Shown piece after piece: positions 10,921 through 26,505 of a DNA stretch of 64,000 nt. The first letter of the stretch is position 1. Every line of letters starts with the position of its first letter. Under the pieces are notes generated by a model, which made no database searches, was not told the origin of the DNA, and worked only from the letters and a program-made list of their open reading frames with translations. Position numbers and translations under genes: made by a program. Source of the DNA: Actinostola sp. cb2023. Lineage: Eukaryota; Cnidaria; Anthozoa; Actiniaria; Actinostolidae. The stretch lies in NCBI GenBank assembly GCA_033675265.1, contig JAUJYZ010001239.1:574524-638523 (forward strand), written 5' to 3'.

Positions 10921-11273
10921 CTGAAAACGTTCAATTTCTTTTCAGTTATTATTGTAACGTCTTTATGTATTTTATTAGTCGAATAAAGACTATTCTTAAT
11001 GTTAAAATAATAAATTAGTCAATTGGTTTGTTGCTTTTGAAAATTAGTGGCCTTTTTATATTTTTTCTTTCCTCTTGTAATATATTTATACATATATATA
11101 GATATAGATAGTTTATTTTATTGATTTCTTCACTACATATTTGTTATATTGTAAAAAGCATCGAGACTCCCGTATTTTAAAGAAATATATATTATTATTA
11201 TTATTATGATCACATATTCCAAAAGAGTCGTGAAAACATTAACAAAATATACTAAAATGGCTGATTGACTTAC

Positions 11274-11325
11274 CTGAAATATCCAAACCAAAGAACAAAC
11301 ACAAAATAATACCAAATATACTCAT
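11274..11325 (-). CDS. Signal-peptide exon of receptor gene A
   Basis: ATG at 11325-11323 begins MSIFGIILCLFFGLDIS, a compact hydrophobic signal peptide, and the exon ends in phase 1 at TTTCAG|GTAAGT. Exon length (52 nt) and sequence match the exon at 38693-38744 of receptor gene B (MSLFGIILCLFINLNIL), which supports the start choice. Joined to 10558-10920 it gives a secreted or membrane protein N-terminus of signal peptide plus Ig-like domain. No promoter motif could be assigned with confidence. Confidence 0.8.
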
Positions 11326-11803
11326 AATTTTGATATTTGCTAAGAAAAACTCGCAGAGTTCAAGATCGCAGCATGCAGGATTATGAGCAAAGATATTATG
11401 CCGCTACAACATACACACTCATGTCATATGATATTATGGACACGAGATTGAGGCTATATGCATGGTGAAAAATGGTTAGATCCTTGGTCATTCAACCACA
11501 GGTATCCCAAGCTGTGATATTTACATACTGTCGAAGCTCTCCTTGCGACCACTCTCGTAAGCGATTACCTCTAGTTACGACCACCTTTACGAAACCCCGT
11601 TTGCATTGTCACTCAAAGTCTGTAATTAAAAGCTCTCGTAAGCAAACACAACCCGGCACTTTTGGTAATTACCAACTACGCGTGGACCAATATCGAACAC
11701 TGAGTTTTTTGACCGATTTTAATCAAAGTGTATATGGTATGAATATTTGAAATCCTCACAAATTAATGAGAGGGGGAGGGGGACTGGGAAGGAGGGGGAA
11801 GGA
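11326..11803. other. Upstream region of receptor gene A
   Basis: Nothing recognisable beyond a G-rich run (11768-11800) next to the satellite. It would contain the 5' UTR and promoter of receptor gene A if that gene is active. Confidence 0.4.
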
Positions 11804-14800
11804 ACCAAAGCACTACACAATTCCACCACTACAACATACCCGCCAAAGTCCACCTCTATCTCCTCCCCTCCCCAAATACACAGCCCTTACGCTGTTTGCA
11901 CACATAAGCGTGTACGCTATCCCTGATCTAATATACAAAACATGCGCTTTAACAACCTCCCCCTCCTGTCTCTTTACCTCGATCCCATGAAGCGCAACAA
12001 TTCCTACCACCCCACCCCACCCTCCTACGAACCAAAACACTAAACAGTTCCACCGCTAAAACATACCAGCCGAAGTCCGCCTCTCTCTCCTCCCGTCCCA
12101 TCACAAATACACAGCCCTTACCCTGTATGCACACATAAACGCATACGCTATCCCTAGCCTAACATACAAAATATGCGCTTAAACAACTCCACCCTCACCC
12201 CGTCCTTTCTCAATACAATAATACAACACACACAGTCCTTCCTCTGTATGCACACATAAACGTATACACTATCCCTAGCCTTACATACAAAACGTTCGCT
12301 TAAAACAACTCCACCCTCACCCCGTCCTTTCTCAATACAATAATACAACACACACAGTCCTTCCTCTGTATGCACACATAAACGTATACACTATCCCTAG
12401 CCTTACATACAAAACGTTCGCTTAAACAACTCCACCCTCACCCCGTCCTTTCTCAATACAATAATACAACACACACAGTCCTTCCTCTGTATGCACACAT
12501 AAACGTATACACTATCCCTGGCCTTACATACAAAACATGCGCTTAAACAACTCCACCCTCACCCCGTCCTTTCTCAATACAATAATACAACACACACAGT
12601 CCTTCCTCTGTATGCACACATAAACGTATACACTATCCCTGGCCTTACATACAAAACATGCGCTTAAACAACTCCACCCTCACCCCGTCCTTTCTCAATA
12701 CAATATACAATACAACACACACAGTCCTTCCTCTGTATGCACACATAAACGTATACACTATCCCTGGCCTAACACACAAAAACATGCGCTTAAACAACTC
12801 CACCCTCACCCCGTCCTTTCTCAATACAATAATACAACACACACAGTCCTTCCTCTGTATGCACACATAAACGTATACACTATCCCTGGCCTTACATACA
12901 AAACGTGCGCTTAAACAACTCCACCCTCACCCCGTCCTTTCTCAATACAATAATACAACACACACAGTCCTTCCTCTGTATGCACACATAAACGTATACA
13001 CTATCCCTGGCCTTACATACAAAACATGCGCTTAAACAACTCCACCCTCACCCCGTCCTTTCTCAATACAATAATACAACACACACAGTCCTTCCTCTGT
13101 ATGCACACATAAACGTATACACTATCCCTGGCCTTACATACAAAACATGCGCTTAAACAACTCCACCCTCACCCCGTCCTTTCTCAATACAATAATACAA
13201 CACACACAGTCCTTCCTCTGTATGCACACATAAACGTATACACTATCCCTGGCCTTACATACAAAACATGCGCTTAAACAACTCCACCCTCACCCCGTCC
13301 TTTCTCAATACAATAATACAACACACACAGTCCTTCCTCTGTATGCACACATAAACGTATACACTATCCCTGGCCTAACACACAAAACATGCGCTTAAAC
13401 AACTCCACCCTCACCCCGTCCTTTCTCAATACAATAATACAACACACACAGTCCTTCCTCTGTATGCACACATAAACGTATACACTATCCCTAGCCTTAC
13501 ATACAAAACATGCGCTTAAACAACTCCACCCTCACCCCGTCCTTTCTCAATACAATAATACAACACACACAGTCCTTCCTCTGTATGCACACATAAACGT
13601 ATACACTATCCCTGGCCTTACATACAAAACATGCGCTTAAACAACTCCACCCTCACCCCGTCCTTTCTCAATACAATAATACAACACACACAGTCCTTCC
13701 TCTGTATGCACACATAAACGTATACACTATCCCTGGCCTAACACACAAAACATGCGCTTAAACAACTCCACCCTCACCCCGTCCTTTCTCAATACAATAA
13801 TACAACACACACAGTCCTTCCTCTGTATGCACACATAAACGTATACACTATCCCTGGCCTAACACACAAAACGTTCGCTTAAACAACTCCACCCTCACCC
13901 CGTCCTTTCTCAATACAATAATACAACACACACAGTCCTTCCTCTGTATGCACACATAAACGTATACACTATCCCTGGCCTTACATACAAAACATGCGCT
14001 TAAACAACTCCACCCTCACCCCGTCCTTTCTCAATACAATAATACAACACACACAGTCCTTCCTCTGTATGCACACATAAACGTATACACTATCCCTGGC
14101 CTTACATACAAAACATGCGCTTAAACAACTCCACCCTCACCCCGTCCTTTCTCAATACAATAATACAACACACACAGTCCTTCCTCTGTATGCACACATA
14201 AACGTATACATACACTATCCCTGGCCTTACATACAAAACATGCGCTTAAACAACTCCACCCTCACCCCGTCCTTTCTCAATACAATAATACAACACACAC
14301 AGTCCTTCCTCTGTATGCACACATAAACGTATACACTATCCCTGGCCTTACATACAAAACGTTCGCTTAAACAACTCCACCCTCACCCCGTCCTTTCTCA
14401 ATACAATAATACAACACACACAGTCCTTCCTCTGTATGCACACATAAACGTATACACTATCCCTGGCCTTACATACAAAACATGCGCTTAAACAACTCCA
14501 CCCTCACCCCGTCCTTTCTCAATACAATAATACAACACACACAGTCCTTCCTCTGTATGCACACATAAACGTATACACTATCCCTGGCCTTACATACAAA
14601 ACGTTCGCTTAAACAACTCCACCCTCACCCCGTCCTTTCTCAATACAATAATACAACACACACAGTCCTTCCTCTGTATGCACACATAAACGTATACACT
14701 ATCCCTGGCCTTACATACAAAACATGCGCTTAAACAACTCCACCCTCACCCCGTCCTTTCTCAATACAATAATACAACACACACAGTCCTTCCTCTGTAT

Positions 14801-17800
14801 GCACACATAAACGTATACACTATCCCTGGCCTTACATACAAAACATGCGCTTAAACAACTCCACCCTCACCCCGTCCTTTCTCAATACAATAATACAACA
14901 CACACAGTCCTTCCTCTGTATGCACACATAAACGTATACACTATCCCTGGCCTTACATACAAAACATGCGCTTAAACAACTCCACCCTCACCCCGTCCTT
15001 TCTCAATACAATAATACAACACACACAGTCCTTCCTCTGTATGCACACATAAACGTATACACTATCCCTGGCCTAACACACAAAACATGCGCTTAAACAA
15101 CTCCACCCTCACCCCGTCCTTTCTCAATACAATAATACAACACACACAGTCCTTCCTCTGTATGCACACATAAACGTATACACTATCCCTGGCCTTAACA
15201 CACAAAACATGCGCTTAAACAACTCCACCCTCACCCCGTCCTTTCTCAATACAATAATACAACACACACAGTCCTTCCTCTGTATGCACACATAAACGTA
15301 TACACTATCCCTGGCCTTACATACAAAACATGCGCTTAAACAACTCCACCCTCACCCCGTCCTTTCTCAATACAATAATACAACACACACAGTCCTTCCT
15401 CTGTATGCACACATAAACGTATACACTATCCTGGCCTTACATACAAAACATGCGCTTAAACAACTCCACCCTCACCCCGTCCTTTCTCAATACAATAATA
15501 CAACACACACAGTCCTTCCTCTGTATGCACACATAAACGTATACACTATCCCTGGCCTAACATACAAAACATCGCGCTTAAACAACTCCACCCTCACCCC
15601 GTCCTTTCTCAATACAATAATACAAACACACACAGTCCTTCCTCTGTATGCACACATAAACGTATACACTATCCCTGGCCTTACATACAAAACATGCGCT
15701 TAAACAACTCCACCCTCACCCCGTCCTTTCTCAATACAATAATACAACACACACAGTCCTTCCTCTGTATGCACACATAAACGTATACACTATCCCTGGC
15801 CTTACATACAAAACATGCGCTTAAACAACTCCACCCTCACCCCGTCCTTTCTCAATACAATAATACAACACACACAGTCCTTCCTCTGTATGCACACATA
15901 AACGTATACACTATCCCTGGCCTTACATACAAAACATGCGCTTAAACAACTCCACCCTCACCCCGTCCTTTCTCAATACAATAATACAACACACACAGTC
16001 CTTCCTCTGTATGCACACATAAACGTATACACTATCCCTGGCCTTACATACAAAACGTTCGCTTAAACAACTCCACCCTCACCCCGTCCTTTCTCAATAC
16101 AATAATACAACACACACAGTCCTTCCTCTGTATGCACACATAAACGTATACACTATCCCTGGCCTTACATACAAAACATGCGCTTAAACAACTCCACCCT
16201 CACCCCGTCCTTTCTCAATACAATAATACAACACACACAGTCCTTCCTCTGTATGCACACATAAACGTATACACTATCCCTGGCCTAACACACAAAACGT
16301 TCGCTTAAACAACTCCACCCTCACCCCGTCCTTTCTCAATACAATAATACAACACACACAGTCCTTCCTCTGTATGCACACATAAACGTATACACTATCC
16401 CTGGCCTTACATACAAAACATGCGCTTAAACAACTCCACCCTCACCCCGTCCTTTCTCAATACAATAATACAACACACACAGTCCTTCCTCTGTATGCAC
16501 ACATAAACGTATACACTATCCCTGGCCTTACATACAAAACATGCGCTTAAACAACTCCACCCTCACCCCGTCCTTTCTCAATACAATAATACAACACACA
16601 CAGTCCTTCCTCTGTATGCACACATAAACGTATACACTATCCCTGGCCTTACATACAAAACATGCGCTTAAACAACTCCACCCTCACCCCGTCCTTTCTC
16701 AATACAATAATACAACACACACAGTCCTTCCTCTGTATGCACACATAAACGTATACACTATCCCTGGCCTTACATACAAAACATGCGCTTAAACAACTCC
16801 ACCCTCACCCCGTCCTTTCTCAATACAATAATACAACACACACAGTCCTTCCTCTGTATGCACACATAAACGTATACACTATCCCTGGCCTTACATACAA
16901 AACATGCGCTTAAACAACTCCACCCTCACCCCGTCCTTTCTCAATACAATAATACAACACACACAGTCCTTCCTCTGTATGCACACATAAACGTATACAC
17001 TATCCCTGGCCTTACATACAAAACATGCGCTTAAACAACTCCACCCTCACCCCGTCCTTTCTCAATACAATAATACAACACACACAGTCCTTCCTCTGTA
17101 TGCACACATAAACGTATACACTATCCCTGGCCTTACATACAAAACGTTCGCTTAAACAACTCCACCCTCACCCCGTCCTTTCTCAATACAATAATACAAC
17201 ACACACAGTCCTTCCTCTGTATGCACACATAAACGTATACACTATCCCTGGCCTTACATACAAAACATGCGCTTAAACAACTCCACCCTCACCCCGTCCT
17301 TTCTCAATACAATAATACAACACACACAGTCCTTCCTCTGTATGCACACATAAACGTATACACTATCCCTGGCCTTACATACAAAACATGCGCTTAAACA
17401 ACTCCACCCTCACCCCGTCCTTTCTCAATACAATAATACAACACACACAGTCCTTCCTCTGTATGCACACATAAACGTATACACTATCCCTGGCCTTACA
17501 TACAAAAACATGCGCTTAAACAACTCCACCCTCACCCCGTCCTTTCTCAATACAATAATACAACACACACAGTCCTTCCTCTGTATGCACACATAAACGT
17601 ATACACTATCCCTGGCCTTACATACAAAACATGCGCTTAAACAACTCCACCCTCACCCCGTCCTTTCTCAATACAATAATACAACACACACAGTCCTTCC
17701 TCTGTATGCACACATAAACGTATACACTATCCCTGGCCTTACATACAAAACATGCGCTTAAACAACTCCACCCTCACCCCGTCCTTTCTCAATACAATAA

Positions 17801-20800
17801 TACAACACACACAGTCCTTCCTCTGTATGCACACATAAACGTATACACTATCCCTGGCCTTACATACAAAACATGCGCTTAAACAACTCCACCCTCACCC
17901 CGTCCTTTCTCAATACAATAATACAACACACACAGTCCTTCCTCTGTATGCACACATAAACGTATACACTATCCCTGGCCTTACATACAAAACATGCGCT
18001 TAAACAACTCCACCCTCACCCCGTCCTTTCTCAATACAATAATACAACACACACAGTCCTTCCTCTGTATGCACACATAAACGTATACACTATCCCTGGC
18101 CTTAACACACAAAACATGCGCTTAAACAACTCCACCCTCACCCCGTCCTTTCTCAATACAATAATACAACACACACAGTCCTTCCTCTGTATGCACACAT
18201 AAACGTATACACTATCCCTGGCCTTACATACAAAACATGCGCTAAACAACTCCACCCTCACCCCGTCCTTTCTCAATACAATAATACAACACACACAGTC
18301 CTTCCTCTGTATGCACACATAAACGTATACACTATCCCTGGCCTTACATACAAAACATGCGCTTAAACAACTCCACCCTCACCCCGTCCTTTCTCAATAC
18401 AATAATACAACACACACAGTCCTTCCTCTGTATGCACACATAAACGTATACACTATCCCTGGCCTTACATACAAAACATGCGCTTAAACAACTCCACCCT
18501 CACCCCGTCCTTTCTCAATACAATAATACAACACACACAGTCCTTCCTCTGTATGCACACATAAACGTATACACTATCCCTGGCCTTACATACAAAACAT
18601 GCGCTTAAACAACTCCACCCTCACCCCGTCCTTTCTCAATACAATAATACAACACACACAGTCCTTCCTCTGTATGCACACATAAACGTATACACTATCC
18701 CTGGCCTACACATACAAAACATGCGCTTAAACAACTCCACCCTCACCCCGTCCTTTCTCAATACAATAATACAACACACACAGTCCTTCCTCTGTATGCA
18801 CACATAAAACGTATACACTATCCCTGGCCTTACATACAAAACATGCGCTTAAACAACTCCACCCTCACCCCGTCCTTTCTCAATACAATAATACAACACA
18901 CACAGTCCTTCCTCTGTATGCACACATAAACGTATACACTATCCCTGGCCTTACATACAAAACATGCGCTTAAACAACTCCACCCTCACCCCGTCCTTTC
19001 TCAATACAATAATACAACACACACAGTCCTTCCTCTGTATGCACACATAAACGTATACACTATCCCTGGCCTTACATACAAAACATGCGCTTAAACAACT
19101 CCACCCTCACCCCGTCCTTTCTCAATACAATAATACAACACACACAGTCCTTCCTCTGTATGCACACATAAACGTATACACTATCCCTGGCCTTACATAC
19201 AAAACATGCGCTTAAACAACTCCACCCTCACCCCGTCCTTTCTCAATACAATAATACAACACACACAGTCCTTCCTCTGTATGCACACATAAACGTATAC
19301 ACTATCCCTGGCCTTACATACAAAACATTCGCTTAAACAACTCCACCCTCACCCCGTCCTTTCTCAATACAATAATACAACACACACAGTCCTTCCTCTG
19401 TATGCACACATAAACGTATACACTATCCCTGGCCTTACATACAAAACATGCGCTTAAACAACTCCACCCTCACCCCGTCCTTTCTCAATACAATAATACA
19501 ACACACACAGTCCTTCCTCTGTATGCACACATAAACGTATACACTATCCCTGGCCTTACATACAAAACATGCGCTTAAACAACTCCACCCTCACCCCGTC
19601 CTTTCTCAATACAATAATACAACACACACAGTCCTTCCTCTGTATGCACACATAAACGTATACACTATCCCTGGCCTTACATACAAAACATGCGCTTAAA
19701 CAACTCCACCCTCACCCCGTCCTTTCTCAATACAATAATACAACACACACAGTCCTTCCTCTGTATGCACACATAAACGTATACACTATCCCTGGCCTTA
19801 CATACAAAACATGCGCTTAAACAACTCCACCCTCACCCCGTCCTTTCTCAATACAATAATACAACACACACAGTCCTTCCTCTGTATGCACACATAAACG
19901 TATACACTATCCCTGGCCTTACATACAAAACATGCGCTTAAACAACTCCACCCTCACCCCGTCCTTTCTCAATACAATAATACAACACACACAGTCCTTC
20001 CTCTGTATGCACACATAAACGTATACACTATCCCTGGCCTTACATACAAAACGTTCGCTTAAACAACTCCACCCTCACCCCGTCCTTTCTCAATACAATA
20101 ATACAACACACACAGTCCTTCCTCTGTATGCACACATAAACGTATACACTATCCCTGGCCTTACATACAAAACATGCGCTTAAACAACTCCACCCTCACC
20201 CCGTCCTTTCTCAATACAATAATACAACACACACAGTCCTTCCTCTGTATGCACACATAAACGTATACACTATCCCTGGCCTTACATACAAAACATGCGC
20301 TTAAACAACTCCACCCTCACCCCGTCCTTTCTCAATACAATAATACAACACACACAGCCCTTCCTCTGTATGCACACATAAACGTATACACTATCCCTGG
20401 CCTTACATACAAAACGTTCGCTTAAACAACTCCACCCTCACCCCGTCCTTTCTCAATACAATAATACAACACACACAGTCCTTCCTCTGTATGCACACAT
20501 AAACGTATACACTATCCCTGGCCTTACATACAAAACGTTCGCTTAAACAACTCCACCCTCACCCCGTCCTTTCTCAATACAATAATACAACACACACAGT
20601 CCTTCCTCTGTATGCACACATAAACGTATACACTATCCCTGGCCTTACATACAAAACGTTCGCTTAAACAACTCCACCCTCACCCCGTCCTTTCTCAATA
20701 CAATAATACAACACACACAGTCCTTCCTCTGTATGCACACATAAACGTATACACTATCCCTGGCCTTACATACAAAACATGCGCTTAAACAACTCCACCC

Positions 20801-23800
20801 TCACCCCGTCCTTTCTCAATACAATAATACAACACACACAGTCCTTCCTCTGTATGCACACATAAACGTATACACTATCCCTGGCCTTACATACAAAACA
20901 TGCGCTTAAACAACTCCACCCTCACCCCGTCCTTTCTCAATACAATAATACAACACACACAGTCCTTCCTCTGTATGCACACATAAACGTATACACTATC
21001 CCTAGCCTTACATACAAAACATGCGCTTAAACAACTCCACCCTCACCCCGTCCTTTCTCAATACAATAATACAACACACACAGTCCTTCCTCTGTATGCA
21101 CACATAAACGTATACACTATCCCTGGCCTTACATACAAAACATGCGCTTAAACAACTCCACCCTCACCCCGTCCTTTCTCAATACAATAATACAACACAC
21201 ACAGTCCTTCCTCTGTATGCACACATAAACGTATACACTATCCCTGGCCTTACATACAAAACGTGCGCTTAAACAACTCCACCCTCACCCCGTCCTTTCT
21301 CAATACAATAATACAACACACACAGTCCTTCCTCTGTATGCACACATAAACGTATACACTATCCCTGGCCTTACATACAAAACATGCGCTTAAACAACTC
21401 CACCCTCACCCCGTCCTTTCTCAATACAATAATACAACACACACAGTCCTTCCTCTGTATGCACACATAAACGTATACACTATCCCTGGCCTTACATACA
21501 AAACATGCGCTTAAACAACTCCACCCTCACCCCGTCCTTTCTCAATACAATAATACAACACACACAGTCCTTCCTCTGTATGCACACATAAACGTATACA
21601 CTATCCCTGGCCTTACATACAAAACATGCGCTTAAACAACTCCACCCTCACCCCGTCCTTTCTCAATACAATAATACAACACACACAGTCCTTCCTCTGT
21701 ATGCACACATAAACGTATACACTATCCCTGGCCTTACATACAAAACATGCGCTTAAACAACTCCACCCTCACCCCGTCCTTTCTCAATACAATAATACAA
21801 CACACACAGTCCTTCCTCTGTATGCACACATAAACGTATACACTATCCCTGGCCTTACATACAAAACATGCGCTTAAACAACTCCACCCTCACCCCGTCC
21901 TTTCTCAATACAATAATACAACACACACAGTCCTTCCTCTGTATGCACACATAAACGTATACACTATCCCTGGCCTTACATACAAAACGTTCGCTTAAAC
22001 AACTCCACCCTCACCCCGTCCTTTCTCAATACAATAATACAACACACACAGTCCTTCCTCTGTATGCACACATAAACGTATACACTATCCCTGGCCTTAC
22101 ATACAAAACGTGCGCTTAAACAACTCCACCCTCACCCCGTCCTTTCTCAATACAATAATACAACACACACAGTCCTTCCTCTGTATGCACACATAAACGT
22201 ATACACTATCCCTGGCCTTACATACAAAACATGCGCTTAAACAACTCCACCCTCACCCCGTCCTTTCTCAATACAATAATACAACACACACAGTCCTTCC
22301 TCTGTATGCACACATAAACGTATACACTATCCCTGGCCTTACATACAAAACATGCGCTTAAACAACTCCACCCTCACCCCGTCCTTTCTCAATACAATAA
22401 TACAACACACACAGTCCTTCCTCTGTATGCACACATAAACGTATACACTATCCCTAGCCTTACATACAAAACGTTCGCTTAAACAACTCCACCCTCACCC
22501 CGTCCTTTCTCAATACAATAATACAACACACACAGTCCTTCCTCTGTATGCACACATAAACGTATACACTATCCCTGGCCTTACATACAAAACATCGCTT
22601 AAACAACTCCACCCTCACCCCGTCCTTTCTCAATACAATAATACAACACACACAGTCCTTCCTCTGTATGCACACATAAACGTATACACTATCCCTGGCC
22701 TTACATACAAAACATGCGCTTAAACAACTCCACCCTCACCCCGTCCTTTCTCAATACAATAATACAACACACACAGTCCTTCCTCTGTATGCACACATAA
22801 ACGTATACACTATCCCTGGCCTTACATACAAAACGTTCGCGCTAAACAACTCCACCCTCACCCCGTCCTTTCTCAATACAATAATACAACACACACAGTC
22901 CTTCCTCTGTATGCACACATAAACGTATACACTATCCCTGGCCTTACATACAAAACATGCGCTTAAACAACTCCACCCTCACCCCGTCCCCTTTCTCAAT
23001 ACAATAATACAACACACACAGTCCTTCCTCTGTATGCACACATAAACGTATACACTATCCCTGGCCTTACATACAAAACATGCGCTTAAACAACTCCACC
23101 CTCACCCCGTCCTTTCTCAATACAATAATACAACACACACAGTCCTTCCTCTGTATGCACACATAAACGTATACACTATCCCTGGCCTTACATACAAAAC
23201 ATGCGCTTAAACAACTCCACCCTCACCCCGTCCTTTCTCAATACAATAATAATACAACACACACAGTCCTTCCTCTGTATGCACACATAAACGTATACAC
23301 TATCCCTGGCCTTACATACAAAACATTCGCTTAAACAACTCCACCCTCACCCCGTCCTTTCTCAATACAATAATACAACACACACAGTCCTTCCTCTGTA
23401 TGCACACATAAACGTATACACTATCCCTGGCCTTACATACAAAACATGCGCTTAAACAACTCCACCCTCACCCCGTCCTTTCTCAATACAATAATACAAC
23501 ACACACAGTCCTTCCTCTGTATGCACACATAAACGTATACACTATCCCTGGCCTTACATACAAAACGTTCGCTTAAACAACTCCACCCTCACCCCGTCCT
23601 TTCTCAATACAATAATACAACACACACAGTCCTTCCTCTGTATGCACACATAAACGTATACACTATCCCTGGCCTTACATACAAAACATGCGCTTAAACA
23701 ACTCCACCCTCACCCCGTCCTTTCTCAATACAATAATACAACACACACACAGTCCTTCCTCTGTATGCACACATAAACGTATACACTATCCCTGGCCTTA

Positions 23801-25270
23801 CATACAAAACATGCGCTTAAACAACTCCACCCTCACCCCGTCCTTTCTCAATACAATAATACAACACACACAGTCCTTCCTCTGTATGCACACATAAACG
23901 TATACACTATCCCTGGCCTTACATACAAAACATGCGCTTAAACAACTCCACCCTCACCCCGTCCTTTCTCAATACAATAATACAACACACACAGTCCTTC
24001 CTCTGTATGCACACATAAACGTATACACTATCCCTGGCCTTACATACAAAACATGCGCTTAAACAACTCCACCCTCACCCCGTCCTTTCTCAATACAATA
24101 ATACAACACACACAGTCCTTCCTCTGTATGCACACATAAACGTATACACTATCCCTGGCCTTACATACAAAACATTCGCTTAAACAACTCCACCCTCACC
24201 CCGTCCTTTCTCTCAATACAATAATACAACACACACAGTCCTTCCTCTGTATGCACACATAAACGTATACACTATCCCTGGCCTTACATACAAAACGTTC
24301 GCTTAAACAACTCCACCCTCACCCCGTCCTTTCTCAATACAATAATACAACACACACAGTCCTTCCTCTGTATGCACACATAAACGTATACACTATCCCT
24401 GGCCTTACATACAAAACGTTCGCTTAAACAACTCCACCCTCACCCCGTCCTTTCTCAATACAATAATACAACACACACAGTCCTTCCTCTGTATGCACAC
24501 ATAAACGTATACACTATCCCTGGCCTTACATACAAAACATGCGCTTAAACAACTCCACCCTCACCCCGTCCTTTCTCAATACAATAATACAACACACACA
24601 GTCCTTCCTCTGTATGCACACATAAACGCATACACTATCCCTGGCCTTACATACAAAACGTTCGCTTAAACAACTCCACCCTCACCCCGTCCTTTCTCAA
24701 TACAATAATACAACACACACAGTCCTTCCTCTGTATGCACACATAAACGTATACACTATCCCTGGCCTTACATACAAAACATGCGCTTAAACAACTCCAC
24801 CCTCACCCCGTCCTTTCTCAATACAATAATACAACACACACAGTCCTTCCTCTGTATGCACACATAAACGTATACACTATCCCTGGCCTTACATACAAAA
24901 CATGCGCTTAAACAACTCCACCCTCACCCCGTCCTTTCTCAATACAATAATACAACACACACACAGTCCTTCCTCTGTATGCACACATAAACGTATACAC
25001 TATCCCTAGCCTTACATACAAAACATGCGCTTAAACAACTCCACCCTCACCCCGTCCTTTCTCAATACAATAATACAACACACACAGTCCTTCCTCTGTA
25101 TGCACACATAAACGTATACACTATCCCTGGCCTTACATACAAAACATGCGCTTAAACAACTCCACCCTCACCCCGTCCTTTCTCAATACAATAATACAAC
25201 ACACACAGTCCTTCCTCTGTATGCACACATAAACGTATACACTATCCCTAGCCTTACACACAAAACGTTC
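11804..25270. repeat. 13.4-kb satellite array, 121-bp unit
   Basis: About 110 head-to-tail copies of a 121-bp unit. Landmarks are CAACTCCACCCTCACCCCGT, CACACACAGTCCTTCCTC and ACGTATACACTATCCCTGGC. Copies are nearly identical in the centre, with scattered 1-3 nt indels. Recurrent alternatives occur at two places: AACATGCGC or AACGTTCGC, and CCCTGGCC or CCCTAGCC. The left edge (11804-12130) holds diverged, longer units of about 227 bp. The right edge stops abruptly in CGCTTAAGCCAACC. Since 121 is not a multiple of 3 and every frame meets stops, the short reading frames are not genes. Confidence 0.97.
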
Positions 25271-25619
25271 GCTTAAGCCAACCGTACGTTTTCTCTGTGC
25301 TCCTTCCTCGCTATTTCATTTCCTCACGCTACACTACTGACCACCCTGCCATGTCGTTGTCTCGATCCGAAGCCAAGACTCTCAAATTACCGTCCCAGCG
25401 TCCATTCATCAAATTCCTGCGACCCCTCCCCATATCACATTACATTTGAACTCTAACGTGGATCGGCGGACAAATAAGCCATTCGCCCTCATTACAAGCT
25501 ATAGGTCTGGTCAGACCACTTTTGCCCAAACCAAGTAAGTCCCACTGCCCACACACGACATTGTTATACACCGCCACTTTGTCATCACCGCTATTTATCC
25601 TCTCGCCACACCACGCCAC
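25271..25619. other. Unassigned sequence right of the satellite
   Basis: GC-moderate, CCT/CAC-rich sequence. No gene or known repeat recognised. Confidence 0.3.
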
Positions 25620-25912
25620 GTCCCAAGTACGTACTACAGACGTACGATTCGGAGATCTTTATCTATGCTCACCAACACATAGTCTCCCTCGTCCCACAAC
25701 TGTCATTGTCATAATGCCCGAGTATACGCTCATTGAGCGTCTTGTTTTATAACTCGGGATTCCTCCGGAAGTGCCCGAGTAACAAGACGCTCAGTAAGCG
25801 TATTCTCGGGCATTATGACAATGACAATGTCGACAATGACCGGTGTGGCGGTGAGCATAGATAAAGATATCCAAATCGTCGAGGTTCGTCTGCAGTACGT
25901 ACTTTTGACGAC
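25620..25912. repeat. Foldback of the ACTCGGG/GAGCGT family
   Basis: An inverted repeat. The left arm runs from AGTACGTACTACAGACGTAC through ATGCCCGAGTATACGCTCAT. The right arm mirrors it from ACGCTCAGTAAGCGTATTCT through CTGCAGTACGTACTT. The apex is a small hairpin with CTCGGGATTCC/GGAAGTGCCCGAG. Matching pieces occur at 45120-45230 and 47040-47245. No ORF. Confidence 0.75.
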
Positions 25913-25947
25913 TTGAGGTTGCATATTCATGGTCAGATGCCCGGGGA

Positions 25948-25976
25948 AGGGGGGGGGGGGGGGGGGGGGGGGGGGG
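25948..25976. repeat. Poly-G tract
   Basis: An almost pure run of about 29 G. Such runs can form G-quadruplexes and are often miscounted in assembly. Nothing coding on either strand. Confidence 0.9.
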
Positions 25977-26505
25977 TACTCCCTTTGTCCAAGTGTTAGG
26001 GGTGATCGGCGGTCCTTTTAGGTTTGAAAATATTTCCTGTGTGTACCTTTTAGAGTTCCACCTCAAAGGTCAGTTACGTAACATCACTCCACACCTTTTA
26101 GGGTCAATTATTATTTTCTTTATTGAACAAACATGAAAGAACATAAGAAAGATGTTGTCCAGTCACTGATTAAACAATATCAACACAATCACTTTTTCGC
26201 CATATATGGTCGTACCTTTTAGGGGTCGAAATAGTCCGGCGGCATAGCTCCACAATTGTTTCATATTTGTTACCAACGTCATACTTTGCAGTACTATAGA
26301 TATGCCCAAGCTTACTAAATTCTGCTATAGAACCACTCTCAGTTTTCCCCGTAATGTCCGTAAAACAGCTTTGTTTATTTCCTCATTTAATACTAATTAG
26401 TGTAAAACATTGCACGTGAAGGATAGATTACTTGTAAATGTATTGTATTGCATTGTGTTGTGTTGTATTGTACGGTTTTGTACTCGAGATTCTAGAGTAC
26501 TGTTG
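25977..26505. other. Noncoding stretch
   Basis: CCTTTTAG motifs recur at about 26010-26225 (TACCTTTTAGA, CACCTTTTAGG, ACCTTTTAGG), suggesting a diverged short repeat. A TTGTATTG run lies at 26440-26475. No gene recognised. Confidence 0.3.

Noticed and set aside
11804..25270. Repeated short frames such as CIQRKDCVCC-type peptides
   Set aside because: The 121-bp period shifts frame each unit and stops recur. Frames of 67-95 codons exist only where indels occur. Satellite, not genes.
11804..25270. Regular repeats considered as a CRISPR array
   Set aside because: There are no unique spacers. The whole unit is repeated, and the genome is eukaryotic.
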